Below are positions 17,973 to 26,690 of a stretch of 43,423 nt of DNA, piece after piece; within the stretch, counting starts at the first letter, position 1; each line of letters begins with the position of its first letter. This DNA is from an uncultured Acetobacteraceae bacterium. GTDB lineage: Bacteria; Pseudomonadota; Alphaproteobacteria; Acetobacterales; Acetobacteraceae. The notes under the pieces are model-generated. The model had not been told where the DNA came from. It saw nothing but the letters and a program-made list of their open reading frames with translations, and did not search any database. The stretch is taken from the NCBI GenBank assembly GCA_903877125.1, contig CAIRCM010000147.1, forward strand, positions 1-43,423, written 5' to 3'. The translations under genes were made by a program, and so were the position numbers.

Positions 17973-19556
17973 TTATCGGATGGTGGTCGACCGAGCCTCG
18001 GCGGCCACCCAGGGATCGATGCATCCTGCCCTGCCGCGATGGTAGATCGTCAGCCCGTCCAGAACCGCGATCTTCGTATAGCGGGTCCAAACCCGCCCGA
18101 ACGCCGGGTCTGCTTTGCCGATCACGCCGATATAGTCGGGTGCACCCGGGCGGGTGTCCACGACCGCGAGGTCGGGGCAGCCGGCGATGAAATCATGCGC
18201 CACCCAGCGCGCAACCGGGAACTCCTTGGTCGCCGCGGGATCGAAGCGAGCGCGCCAGAGTTCCCCCTGCAGCGCCCACATCGAGTCGAAGCGCGACGCC
18301 CATGCCACACCGGTGTTGTTGACCACCGGAAAGCCGAGCGCGATCCATTGCGAGAACGCAATGTAGGTACGGGCATGCTCACGCCGGACGATCTGCTCCA
18401 GCTTCTGGACCGTGGTAATTTCGGGTTGGACAGCCAGCGCGACCTCGGGTTCCAGCCGTTGGAAAGCCGTCACGCAGAACACCGTCGCCGCGATCCCGGC
18501 CAGGGCCATCGGAAAGCCCAGGCCGCGGGTTTCGGAGCGCCGGTGCAGCCAGCTGGACATTGCCCAGCACAGCAAAGCCAGAATGGTCGCGATCGTCGCA
18601 GGCAGGCGGTGGTAGAACCAGTCTTTGCCGTCGACAAAGCAGACGACGGTACTCGCGACGGCAAACACCATGATCGCCAGCAGAAGGTTCCGCTCTGGGA
18701 GATCACGCCGCGCATGGCGCCACAGCAGAATTGCGACGGCCTCGCCCCCGATCAGCACGGCGCTTTCCTGGAGCAGTCGGACAAAGGAGACGTCGGTACC
18801 GCCGTAAATCGCCAGCGCCAAGGGCACGGCGCGCCCGAGATAGGCCGGACAGATCAGCGCCACGGCCAACCCGTATGCGGCCATGGTGGTCGCCGTCATG
18901 ATCGGCATCACCCGCCAGGGGCGCAGGCCGCGCAGCAGCGCCACCCCCTCCAGTGCCGCGATCACACCGGCATATTGCGGCTTCAGTGCGCAGCCGACGC
19001 CGGCGACGAATCCGACGCCAAGACTGGTCGGCCATTTTGCGTGCCGCCCGTCGAGCGAACCCGCATACAGTGCAAGATATGGCAGCATCGCCGCGACCAG
19101 CAGATGCTCCCGCTGCCCCAGATCGCCGCCCGGCACGATCAGCAGCATCGATCCGATCGCCGCGAACACCGGCAACCGGTCGGCGAACATGCCGCCCCGG
19201 CTGCGCAACAAAACCGCGGCCCACCAGCCACAGCCCAGCACCGAAGCGACGAAGAACGGCATTGCGATTTTTTGCGGATCGACTCCGCTCCAGGCGCCCA
19301 GCTGGATAGGGATCGCAGACAACCAGACGATGAGTGGCGGATTGACCTCGACCAGGTCGACATACAGCTCGCGCCCGGCCATCCAACGCCGAGCGACATA
19401 GAGCAACCAGGCGATGTCGTCTTTCAACGGGGTGCGCATCGCCGCGAACAGCACGACCGACATTACAACCGAAAGAAACAATGTGCTGGCAACGGCCACC
19501 GTCATCCGGCGCGCGGGACTGGCCGGCTCAAACACTCTAACGTTCACTTGGTTCAT
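17973..19556 (-). CDS. Multi-pass membrane protein, GT-C glycosyltransferase-like
   Basis: A 527-residue integral membrane protein with around 10-11 hydrophobic helices between residues 18 and 365 and a soluble C-terminal domain of about 150 residues. After the first helix comes the loop RTPLKDDIAWLLYVARRW and then VDLVEVNPPLIVWLSAIP. An acidic pair in the first extracytoplasmic loop is typical of GT-C enzymes that use polyprenyl-phosphate sugars (PMT/ArnT-like). I cannot confirm the family from motif alone, so hypothetical membrane protein is a fair alternative. It stands alone on the minus strand. No strong ribosome site is seen before the ATG. Confidence 0.7.
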   Translation of the reverse strand: MNQVNVRVFEPASPARRMTVAVASTLFLSVVMSVVLFAAMRTPLKDDIAWLLYVARRWMAGRELYVDLVEVNPPLIVWLSAIPIQLGAWSGVDPQKIAMPFFVASVLGCGWWAAVLLRSRGGMFADRLPVFAAIGSMLLIVPGGDLGQREHLLVAAMLPYLALYAGSLDGRHAKWPTSLGVGFVAGVGCALKPQYAGVIAALEGVALLRGLRPWRVMPIMTATTMAAYGLAVALICPAYLGRAVPLALAIYGGTDVSFVRLLQESAVLIGGEAVAILLWRHARRDLPERNLLLAIMVFAVASTVVCFVDGKDWFYHRLPATIATILALLCWAMSSWLHRRSETRGLGFPMALAGIAATVFCVTAFQRLEPEVALAVQPEITTVQKLEQIVRREHARTYIAFSQWIALGFPVVNNTGVAWASRFDSMWALQGELWRARFDPAATKEFPVARWVAHDFIAGCPDLAVVDTRPGAPDYIGVIGKADPAFGRVWTRYTKIAVLDGLTIYHRGRAGCIDPWVAAEARSTTIR

Positions 19557-19735
19557 CGGCGTTTTCGTTCACCTGGGCGCGGGAGACCGTGCCTGTTGCC
19601 ACAACAGCAAAGCCCAGCCAAGTGGCAAAATGATGGTGTGAATTTGAGCGAACGCCTAAAATGAGGTCGCTCTCGAGAAAGCTTGATCCTGCCCCTCCGC
19701 CGGCGGCAGACTGGCCGCAATCAGGAGGATCCGAC

Positions 19736-20302
19736 ATGTCAGCCACCCCCGACCGTCCCGTCGCCCCCACCGGTTTGAACCACGTCGTCATCAACGTCCG
19801 CGACCTCAATGAAACTCATCGGTTCTGGACGGAAAAGCTGGGTTTCACCCAGGTCGGCGAATTCCAGCTAGTCCACCGCGGCGGCCCAGCCCGCCGCATG
19901 CAGTTTTACAGCGGCGATCACGACGGCAAGCTGACCCACCACGACATCGCTTTCATGGAGGTCCCAGGCCTGCCCGCGCCCAACCCCGACGGAACCCTGG
20001 TCAGCGCGATCGGCCATATCGCCCTCGCTCTGCCAAACCGGGAAGCCTGGCTGAAACAGCTCGCCTTCCTGCAGGCCAGCGGCGTGGCGTTCGAACGCCG
20101 TGTCGAACATGGCATGACCCACAGCCTCTATATCCGCGATCCCAACGGCTACACCGTGGAATTGCTGTACGAGCTGCCGCGCGAGGTGTGGGAGGGCAAT
20201 ATCCAGGCTGCGCTGAACCACTACGTGGCTTTGCCGACCGAGGGTGAGGCCGCACTGGCGGACAACCACGAAAATGTGCCAGTGTTCGCACCCGTACAAT
20301 AG
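19736..20302 (+). CDS. VOC-family protein (glyoxalase / extradiol dioxygenase-like)
   Basis: A 188-residue vicinal-oxygen-chelate protein with two beta-alpha-beta-beta-beta modules. Likely metal ligands are H16 (GLNHVVINVRD), H94 (AIGHIALALP) and E142 (YTVELLYELP), and HHDIAFME ends the first module. This pattern fits extradiol dioxygenases and glyoxalase-type lyases. ATG at 19736 follows an ideal AGGAGG. The MFS transporter gene starts 11 nt after its stop, so the two form an operon, likely uptake plus conversion of an organic acid or aromatic compound. Confidence 0.87.
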   Translation: MSATPDRPVAPTGLNHVVINVRDLNETHRFWTEKLGFTQVGEFQLVHRGGPARRMQFYSGDHDGKLTHHDIAFMEVPGLPAPNPDGTLVSAIGHIALALPNREAWLKQLAFLQASGVAFERRVEHGMTHSLYIRDPNGYTVELLYELPREVWEGNIQAALNHYVALPTEGEAALADNHENVPVFAPVQ

Positions 20303-20313
20303 CAGGTTTCAAG

Positions 20314-21594
20314 ATGCTTGCCGCGACACTCGCACCCTGGTTCAGCCGCCGGGGCATCCATTATGGCTGGGTCATGGTCGGTCTGACCTTCCTGACTGCC
20401 GTCTGCTCCTCGGCCGCGATCAGCCTGCCCGGCGTGATCCTGCTGCCGCTCACCAAGGAGTTCGGATGGACCCGCGGCGACGTTTCAGGCGCCATCGCGC
20501 TGATGCTGGCACTGTTTGGCATCATGGCGCCCTTCGCCGGGGCGTTGATTCTGCGTTATGGGCTGCGCAGCGTCGTCGTAACCGCCGCCACGATGGTGGC
20601 GATCGCGCTGACCAGCACGACATTTGTAAGCCAGCGGTGGCATCTGTGGATCAGCCTTGGTCTGCTTCTGGGGACCGCCGCCGGGATGACGGCCCTGGCG
20701 CTGTCGGCGACCGTCGCCAATCGTTGGTTCGCCAAGCGCCGCGGCCTTGCGATGGGCGCGCTGACCGCGGCCTTCGCCGCCGGCCAACTCACGTTCCTGC
20801 CAACCGCCGCCTGGCTGGCATCGACCTATGGCTGGCGAATGGCGATTTTCCCCGCCATCATCGGATGCTCGGTCTGCGCGGTCCTTTATGTGCTGCTCGC
20901 GCGCGACTACCCCGCCGATATCGGCCTCGCGCCTTTTGGCGATACCCAGATCCAGCCGCGCCCGCAGCGCATCCCCGGCAGTGCCGTCGCGATCAGCCTG
21001 AATGTGCTGCGAGAGGCGTTGCCGCTGCGCATTTTCTGGGTGCTGGCCGGGACGTTCTTCATCTGCGGACTGTCTACCTCCGGACTGGTCAACCAGCATT
21101 TCATTCCGTTCTGTGCCGATAACGGCGTGGGACCGGTGCAGGCCGCGTCCTTCCTGGCGATGATGGGTATCTTCAATTTCGCCGGCACGATTTGTTCGGG
21201 GTGGCTTTCGGATCGGTTCGACAACCGCGTGCTGCTGGGCTGGTATTACGGGCTGCGCGGGCTGTCGCTGATGGTGCTGCCCTTCACCCAGTTCGATGTC
21301 CTGTCGCTGTCGATCTTCGCGGTGTTCTTTGGGCTGGATTACGTTTCGACCGTGCCGCCGACGGTACGGCTGGCGGCGCAGCATTTCGGCACCGCCAAGG
21401 CGCCGATCGTGTTTGGCTGGGCGTTCTCGGCGCATCAGCTTGGCGGGGCGATTGCCGCGCTTGCCGCGGGCTTGTCCCGCGATGCGGTCGGGAATTACGT
21501 CCCGGCGTTTTTCGCGGGCGGACTGATCTGTCTGGTGGCGGTGCTCGCGTTGTTCGCCGCGCCCCGGGTCCGGCCGACCGCCGTCGCGACCTGA
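20314..21594 (+). CDS. MFS transporter
   Basis: A 426-residue major facilitator with 12 predicted helices. The N-terminal half opens with HYGWVMVGLTFLTAVCSSA and KEFGWTRGDVSGAIAL, typical of the monocarboxylate/oxalate (OFA/MCT-like) branch. Residues ANRWFAKRRGLAMGALTAAFAAG form the helix 4-5 area. The central loop is short (about residues 210-225), and the helix 8-9 loop carries GWLSDRFDNR, the second copy of the MFS A-motif. The substrate is probably an organic anion, judged from the branch and the coupled VOC gene. It is followed 56 nt later by a CoA-transferase gene. Confidence 0.88.
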   Translation: MLAATLAPWFSRRGIHYGWVMVGLTFLTAVCSSAAISLPGVILLPLTKEFGWTRGDVSGAIALMLALFGIMAPFAGALILRYGLRSVVVTAATMVAIALTSTTFVSQRWHLWISLGLLLGTAAGMTALALSATVANRWFAKRRGLAMGALTAAFAAGQLTFLPTAAWLASTYGWRMAIFPAIIGCSVCAVLYVLLARDYPADIGLAPFGDTQIQPRPQRIPGSAVAISLNVLREALPLRIFWVLAGTFFICGLSTSGLVNQHFIPFCADNGVGPVQAASFLAMMGIFNFAGTICSGWLSDRFDNRVLLGWYYGLRGLSLMVLPFTQFDVLSLSIFAVFFGLDYVSTVPPTVRLAAQHFGTAKAPIVFGWAFSAHQLGGAIAALAAGLSRDAVGNYVPAFFAGGLICLVAVLALFAAPRVRPTAVAT

Positions 21595-21623
21595 GTCTTC
21601 CCCCGCGCCGTTCCCTGGCCTAG

Positions 21624-21647
21624 CGTTCCCCCAAGCAAGGGGGAGCG
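21624..21647 (+). promoter_or_regulatory. Hairpin covering the Shine-Dalgarno of the CoA-transferase gene
   Basis: CGTTCCCCC (21624-21632) pairs with GGGGGAGCG (21639-21647), one G-T wobble, around a 6-nt loop. The 3' arm contains the GGGGGAG ribosome site 8 nt before the ATG at 21651. Folding would hide the ribosome site, so translation could be reduced unless it is coupled to the upstream gene or the stem is opened. Confidence 0.4.
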
Positions 21648-21650
21648 ACC

Positions 21651-22847
21651 ATGTCCGACACACTGTTTTCCGGTCTGAAAGTCATCGATTGCGCGAGCTG
21701 GATTGCCGGCCCAGCCGCGGCGACCATGCTGTCCGATTTTGGCGCCGACGTGATCAAGATCGAGCCGCCGGGCGTAGGCGACCCCTGGCGCGGCCGTACC
21801 CCGAACCCCAACGCGCCGACCGACTACTACTGGCAGTTGACATCCCGCAACAAACGCAGCCTGGCCATCGACCTCAAGCACGATGAGGGACGGGCAGCGC
21901 TGCATCGGCTGGTGTCGTCCGCGGATGTATTCGTGACCAATTTTCCGTTGCCGGTACGGGAGCGTCTGGGGCTGGCCCATACGCAGTTGCTGCCGTTGAA
22001 TCCTCGGCTGATCTATGCGTCTTTCACGGCGTATGGGGAGGAAGGGGAGGAAGCGGCAAAAACCGGTTTCGATTCCACGGCTTATTGGGCGCGCACCGGG
22101 CTGATGGACATGGTCCGGGCGTATGACGACTACGAACCGGTGCGGTCGATGCCGGGGATGGGCGATCATCCGAGCGCGACCGGGCTGTACGCGGCGATCG
22201 TGACCGCGCTGTACAGACGAGAGAAGACGGGGACAGGCGGGCTGGTGCAATCGTCCCTGTTGCAGAATGGACTATGGGCCAATGCCTGCGCGGTGCAGAC
22301 CCGGCTTTTCGGCGATCATGTCCCGCATCGACCGACCCGGTTGGAGGTGCCGAACGCGCTGGCGAACCATTACAGGACCGGGGACAATCGGTGGTTCATC
22401 ATGGCGCTTTACAATGAACAGCGGCAGTTGCGCGGGTTTCTGTCGGCGATCGGGCGGGAGAATCTGGCTGACGATCCCCGGTTCGCGACCGATGCGGCGC
22501 GGAAGAAGAACGCCGCCGCTTTAGTTGGCGTGCTGGATGAGGTCTTCGCGACGCGCACTTTGGCGGAATGGCGCGAGATACTGGACGGCGTCGGGGTGAC
22601 GTTTGGGATTGTTGGGAAGGTCGATGAGGTGCTGGAGGATCCGCAGATGGTCCATGCCGGCGCGTTGGTTCCGTTTGCCGATGGGCAGGGGATGACGGTT
22701 TCGGCACCGTTCCACGTGGCGGGGGCGGCGAAGGTCGCGCCAAGGCGGGCGCCGGGGATTGGGCAGGATAGCGAGGCGGTGTTGGCGGAAGCTGGGTATT
22801 CGGGGGAGGAGATCGGGCGGCTGCGCGGTTTGGGGGTGCTGGGGTAA
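21651..22847 (+). CDS. CaiB/BaiF-family CoA-transferase (class III)
   Basis: A 398-residue class III CoA-transferase that moves CoA between carboxylic acids. The N-terminal Rossmann part has VIDCASWIAGPAAATMLSDFGADVIKIEPP, the family hallmark. The nucleophilic Asp is probably D172 in PGMGDHPSATGLYAA, matching Asp169 of formyl-CoA transferase. The C-terminal part has the usual LEDPQMVHAGALV segment and the terminal LAEAGYSGEEIGRLR. Length is typical. It follows the VOC and MFS genes and may activate the imported acid. Its ribosome site lies in a stem-loop. Confidence 0.88.
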   Translation: MSDTLFSGLKVIDCASWIAGPAAATMLSDFGADVIKIEPPGVGDPWRGRTPNPNAPTDYYWQLTSRNKRSLAIDLKHDEGRAALHRLVSSADVFVTNFPLPVRERLGLAHTQLLPLNPRLIYASFTAYGEEGEEAAKTGFDSTAYWARTGLMDMVRAYDDYEPVRSMPGMGDHPSATGLYAAIVTALYRREKTGTGGLVQSSLLQNGLWANACAVQTRLFGDHVPHRPTRLEVPNALANHYRTGDNRWFIMALYNEQRQLRGFLSAIGRENLADDPRFATDAARKKNAAALVGVLDEVFATRTLAEWREILDGVGVTFGIVGKVDEVLEDPQMVHAGALVPFADGQGMTVSAPFHVAGAAKVAPRRAPGIGQDSEAVLAEAGYSGEEIGRLRGLGVLG

Positions 22848-22925
22848 GAGAGCGATCGACACGATGCACGCCTGCCACCTAATATTTACAAAAAGACATT
22901 ATCACGTCTAGTGATTTAATGGTGC
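22848..22925. other. AT-rich intergenic stretch with a short dyad
   Basis: The 78 bp after the CoA-transferase gene are clearly richer in A/T than their surroundings. They include ATCAC-GTCTA-GTGAT at 22901-22915, a 5-bp inverted repeat. The stretch adjoins a gene remnant, so it may mark an old deletion or insertion joint. No transposase or target repeat is seen. Confidence 0.35.
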
Positions 22926-23228
22926 TTGGCAGATTTTGGGGCGGCGTGGCGCGCTACCGGCGTCGTGCAGCCGGTGAACCGGTTTCTTCCCAATCTCGGC
23001 CCCCGCATCACCATCGTCGACAACACCGGCAAGCGCATCGCTCGGCGGCGTGGCACCGGCCCGGGTCTTGGGCCGACCGAGTTCATGGCGCCGCACGGGC
23101 TGTGCGTGGACAGCCGCGGTGACATCTACGTCGGTGAGGTTTCGTGGACGCAGTGGCCGCAGCTTTATCCTGACAAACCCCGGCCGGAGAACCTGCGGTC
23201 GCCGCATAAGTGGCGGAACGTGGGGTAG
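22926..23228 (+). pseudogene. 3' remnant of an NHL-repeat (SMP-30/peptidyl-amidating-lyase-like) gene
   Basis: A 100-codon frame opening with TTG just after an in-frame stop at 22917. The residues NLGPRITIVDNTGKRIA, FMAPHGLCVDSRGDIYVGEVSWTQW and PRPENLRS look like the last propeller blade and C-terminal end of NHL-repeat proteins that are normally about 300 residues long. The upstream two thirds are missing and the stretch before it is AT-rich, so this is best read as a 5'-truncated remnant. No insertion sequence is seen at the break. A short functional protein is less likely. It ends 6 nt from the convergent Hint gene. Confidence 0.65.
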
Positions 23229-23234
23229 GAGGCA

Positions 23235-26200
23235 TCACGCCGCTTCAGCGACAACCGGGTAACGCATGGTCCCGCCTACTGCGATTTCCAGCGTGAAGGC
23301 CCCACCGATCCCCGCGACCAGGGCCGCGGGCAGTTCCGCGTCCCCATCGGTCCAGCAGTATCCGTTGTCGGCCTCGTAGGCGTGGAATCCGAGGCCGAAG
23401 GACGCCTCCGACGCCGCCGCGAGCCGTAGTGTTGCCCCGGCGACCGTCCGGATTTCCCGGATCGCCACGCCGAGCATGCGGGGGTCGCGCGCTGTGCCGG
23501 CCTCGGCCGGGCAGACCGAGCGGGAGCGGATGCGAATGTCGGCATCGGACTTGGGGAGATTGAAGACGTGCCAGTTGCCGGGCGCTTTACGCCCGTCGAT
23601 CCGTCGGCCGTTCAAGACGATGTGCAGATCGGGATCGTCGGTCATCGGCAGGCCGGGTCGCGGCCCTGCCCGATCCAGCAGGCGCCGCCAGACCGCATCG
23701 ACGATCGGCCCGCCGGTCAGCACCGGGACGCAGGGCGCTTTCGCCGGTTGGTCCCAACCGCTGTTGGCGTTGCGGAACAGCCAGCGGTTGCCGTCGTCGC
23801 GGTAGCTTTCCGCCGGCGCACCGTTGGCGATCAGGATGTCGTGGGTCTCGAGCTCGACATGAAACAGCGCGACCTCCTGGGCGCGGTCGTCCCATGCGAT
23901 GCTGCGGTGATTGACCAGGAACTCGGCCGGGATCAGCACGCCGTCGAGCAGGAACGAATGGCCTTTGGTGACCCGCAGATCCTGGAACGGCACGTTCGGC
24001 GCAATTGCGTTTTTGCGCACGATCACCGGCGTGGCCGGCCCGCGTTTGCCTCGCGTCGCCAGTACTTGGCCCATGCCGATCCAGGCAATCGGGCGCACCG
24101 CGCCGCCGAGCGTGGTGACGAGGTCCCCGAGCTGGAGGTCCTGCACCTGAACCTCGCCCGTCGGCGTGCGGATCAGCGTGCCCGGAAGGAAGCAGAGGGG
24201 CGTGAGGTCGGTGCCGTCAGCGCTTGTGGTCGCGTAAACCGGGATGTTGTTCGTCGTGCTCAGCGAAAACGAATAGATGCCGCCGCCGAAGCCGAGTTGC
24301 CCGGACGCGAAAGTCACCGACGTGGGATCGACGCCCGTGAGATCGATCGTATCGGTGCTGCCGAAGCCCTGGACGATGCCGTGCGCGTTCGTTGGGCTGT
24401 CGAGGTGCAGAGAGGCGTTCGCGCCGGCGAACACGATCGTTTCAGTCGAAGAAATGGACCCCTGCACCTCCAGCGTCGAGCCGGCCGCGATCGTCACGCT
24501 CCCGGTGCCGGTCAGGCTGCCGAGCACCACCGTGCTCGGATCGATGAGAATGACGCCGTCGTTTTCCAGGACGCCGGTATCGGTGAGGGTTGCGTTATTC
24601 GCCGTCAGGGTGACCCCGGCGGCGATCGTGTTGGCGCCGCCCAGCGTCCAGGACGCGCCGGAATCGATGACGATTTGGCTGAATCCGAGAAATTCCGACC
24701 CGATACCGCTGACGGTCCCCGCGACGGCGCTGGACGCCAGTTCCAGCACGTTGGTTACGGTCGAGGCCCCGACGACGCGGCCGGAGAAGGAGGCGCCTGC
24801 TTCGAGGATCAGGCGGCCCGCACCGGTGCCGAAATCGACAGCGTTGGCGCTACCAGAGCCGAGAATGGCGCCGCCGTCGATAAGGGTGCCGCCCGAGACC
24901 GAAACGCCCACTCCACCGCCGGAGCGGCCATAGCCCCCGGCAATCGTGCCGAGGTTGACCAACGAGGCGCCGGATAGTGAGACGCCTGCCCCGCCAATGC
25001 CGCGCGAGGCCCGGCCGCCTGTGATCGCGCCGGTGTTTATCAAGGTTCCACCTCCGGAAACCGCCACGCCAGCACCGCCCGCTCCGGCGGAAGACCCGCC
25101 CACTTCATCGCCGCCGGCGCCGCCGCCGATCAATCCGGAGTTCGACAGGGTGCCGCCGACCGAGAGCGAGACGCCCGTCCCGCCCGCCCCACCGTTTCCA
25201 AAAATACTGAACCCGCCGGTGCCCCCGGCGATCGCTCCGGAGTTCGAGGCCGTACCGTCGACGGAAATGAAAAGGCCCGTTCCGCCCGTCCCACCTGGAT
25301 TGTAATAACCATCCCCAGCGAGGCCGCCCGTTATCGCTCCGGAGTTCGACACCGAGCCGCCTGCGGAGACCGAGACGCCGGCCCCCCCCGACCCACCGGA
25401 ACCGCCGATGCCGCCGCCGGCGAAGCCGCCGTGGCCGCCTGCGCCGCCGAGAACCGTCGCGCCGTTGCTCAGAGTGCCGCCGGCAACGGCGATGCCCGTC
25501 CCACCTGACCCGCCGTTGGCGCTCATGGTGCCCACGGAGCCTTTGAGGCCCACGATGGCGCCGGCATTCGCGACCGAGATACCGGAGGCGAATGTGTCGG
25601 TACTATCGCTCAGATTCCATGTTGCACCGGCGTCGATCGCGACCAGCTCAAAATCGGTGTAACGGGAGCCGAAGCTGCTCAACGTCCCGGCGGAGGCACC
25701 GGACGCCAGTTCCAGCGTGCTGACCGCGGTGGCTCCGATTGTATTGCCACCGCTGACAGTGCCGGAGAACACGGCGCCAGGATCGACGATCACCCGGTTG
25801 GCAAATCCGGCGGCCAACCGAACGGCGAAACCAGTGCCCGCGATGGTGCCGGCGTTGGTGACGGTGACGGCGGCGTTGCTACCCCGGATGCCGTAGTCGC
25901 CGCTGACAACGCCGTGGCTTTGGTTCGTGATGGAGCCGGCGCCATTCAACTGGATGGCCACGCCGCCGCTGGCGGAACCGTTCCCCGCGATGGTTCCGGC
26001 GTTGGTGACGGTGACGGCGGCGTTGCTACCCCGAATGCCGTAGTAGCCGCTGACGACGCCGTGGCTTTGGTTCGTGATGGAGCTGACGCCGTTCAACTGG
26101 ATGGCCACGCCGCCGCTGGCGGAGCCGTTCCCCGCGATGGTGCCGGCGTTGGCCAGCGTCAGCGCGGCGGCACTCGCGATCGCGCGATAACCCTGCACAA

Positions 26201-26636
26201 TCCCGCTGCTGGCGTTGGTGATGGTGCCGCCGGCCAGCACGATGCCCCGGCCGTTCGCGGCGGTGAGGTTGCCCGCGATGACGCCGTAATTGGCGATAGA
26301 CGCGGCGTAGATGGCGGAGATCGCGCGGAAACCGCCGATCGTGCCGGAATTCGTAACCGCGCCGCCCGCGTCGAGCACGATGCCTCGGCTGCCGCTTCCG
26401 GAGTAGGCGCCGGCGATGGTGCCGGTGTTGGCGACGGTCCCGGCGCTGGCGAGTTCGGCGGCGATGCCACCAACGGCGCCCAGGATGTCGCCGGCATTGG
26501 CGATCGTCCAGTCCGAGTGCGCGGGCAGCGCGTAAAGTCCGGCCTGCAAGGTGGAGGACGGCTGGATGTATGTGGGATTATCGGCCGTCGCCAAGCTAAC
26601 GAGACTGGTGACGATGCCCGAAATCGTATGCGTCAT
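23235..26636 (-). CDS. Large Gly-rich beta-repeat protein with C-terminal Hint domain
   Basis: A 1133-residue protein. Residues 1-800 are repetitive Gly/Ala/Ser/Asn-rich passenger sequence of beta-helix type: NAGTIAG units in the first 300 residues, including a near-perfect 49-residue tandem repeat, and GGxGG-rich units ending in SNSGxIxGG at about 370-620. A Hint_2 domain starts at C815 (CFLPGTLIRTPTGEVQVQDL) and keeps a TxxH motif at TKGH (H893), the residues that drive N-S acyl shift in hedgehog/intein proteins. A further C-terminal domain (about 995-1133) follows. No Sec signal is visible. The ATG at 26636 has AAAAGG upstream; the frame could extend 26 codons. Such proteins are common in Acetobacteraceae. 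A surface role and self-cleavage are inferred. Confidence 0.85.
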   Translation of the reverse strand: MTHTISGIVTSLVSLATADNPTYIQPSSTLQAGLYALPAHSDWTIANAGDILGAVGGIAAELASAGTVANTGTIAGAYSGSGSRGIVLDAGGAVTNSGTIGGFRAISAIYAASIANYGVIAGNLTAANGRGIVLAGGTITNASSGIVQGYRAIASAAALTLANAGTIAGNGSASGGVAIQLNGVSSITNQSHGVVSGYYGIRGSNAAVTVTNAGTIAGNGSASGGVAIQLNGAGSITNQSHGVVSGDYGIRGSNAAVTVTNAGTIAGTGFAVRLAAGFANRVIVDPGAVFSGTVSGGNTIGATAVSTLELASGASAGTLSSFGSRYTDFELVAIDAGATWNLSDSTDTFASGISVANAGAIVGLKGSVGTMSANGGSGGTGIAVAGGTLSNGATVLGGAGGHGGFAGGGIGGSGGSGGAGVSVSAGGSVSNSGAITGGLAGDGYYNPGGTGGTGLFISVDGTASNSGAIAGGTGGFSIFGNGGAGGTGVSLSVGGTLSNSGLIGGGAGGDEVGGSSAGAGGAGVAVSGGGTLINTGAITGGRASRGIGGAGVSLSGASLVNLGTIAGGYGRSGGGVGVSVSGGTLIDGGAILGSGSANAVDFGTGAGRLILEAGASFSGRVVGASTVTNVLELASSAVAGTVSGIGSEFLGFSQIVIDSGASWTLGGANTIAAGVTLTANNATLTDTGVLENDGVILIDPSTVVLGSLTGTGSVTIAAGSTLEVQGSISSTETIVFAGANASLHLDSPTNAHGIVQGFGSTDTIDLTGVDPTSVTFASGQLGFGGGIYSFSLSTTNNIPVYATTSADGTDLTPLCFLPGTLIRTPTGEVQVQDLQLGDLVTTLGGAVRPIAWIGMGQVLATRGKRGPATPVIVRKNAIAPNVPFQDLRVTKGHSFLLDGVLIPAEFLVNHRSIAWDDRAQEVALFHVELETHDILIANGAPAESYRDDGNRWLFRNANSGWDQPAKAPCVPVLTGGPIVDAVWRRLLDRAGPRPGLPMTDDPDLHIVLNGRRIDGRKAPGNWHVFNLPKSDADIRIRSRSVCPAEAGTARDPRMLGVAIREIRTVAGATLRLAAASEASFGLGFHAYEADNGYCWTDGDAELPAALVAGIGGAFTLEIAVGGTMRYPVVAEAA
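25841..26134 (-). repeat. Two tandem copies of a 147-bp repeat inside the Hint gene
   Basis: Copies at 25841-25987 and 25988-26134 are nearly identical at the base level, differing at only a handful of positions, and the start of a third copy follows at 26135. The period is 147 bp, or 49 codons, so the reading frame is kept. Each unit encodes NAGTIAGNGSASGGVAIQLN and a SITNQSHGVVSG-type coil pair. Near-identity in DNA points to a recent duplication and possible copy-number variation. Confidence 0.85.
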
Positions 26637-26670
26637 CGCAATGCCTTTTCGTCGCACCGCGCCGCCGCGC

Positions 26671-26690
26671 AGGCTCCCCTCGGGGAGCCT
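26671..26690 (-). promoter_or_regulatory. Leader hairpin upstream of the Hint gene
   Basis: AGGCTCCC at 26671-26678 pairs with GGGAGCCT at 26683-26690, an 8-bp perfect stem with a CTCG loop, 34 nt before the Hint gene ATG. There is no T-tract on the minus strand, so it is more likely a leader structure than a terminator. The remaining 236-bp gap to ilvD shows no gene. Confidence 0.35.

Noticed and set aside
16815-19664. 949-codon open frame on the + strand
   Set aside because: It overlaps the TauE/SafE gene in another frame and the GT-C-like gene antisense. Its product is Arg/His/Gln-rich without family features, a normal by-product of high GC content.
22860-22920. tRNA or small RNA in the AT-rich stretch
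   Set aside because: No cloverleaf or TPsiC-like sequence could be drawn; only a 5-bp dyad is present.
23568-24977. 469-codon + strand frame
   Set aside because: Antisense to the Hint gene; low-complexity Arg/Asp/Ala product caused by repeats on the other strand.
25841-26290. CRISPR-like array in the Hint gene
   Set aside because: The repeat unit is 147 bp, contiguous, in frame and coding; there are no spacers and no cas genes.
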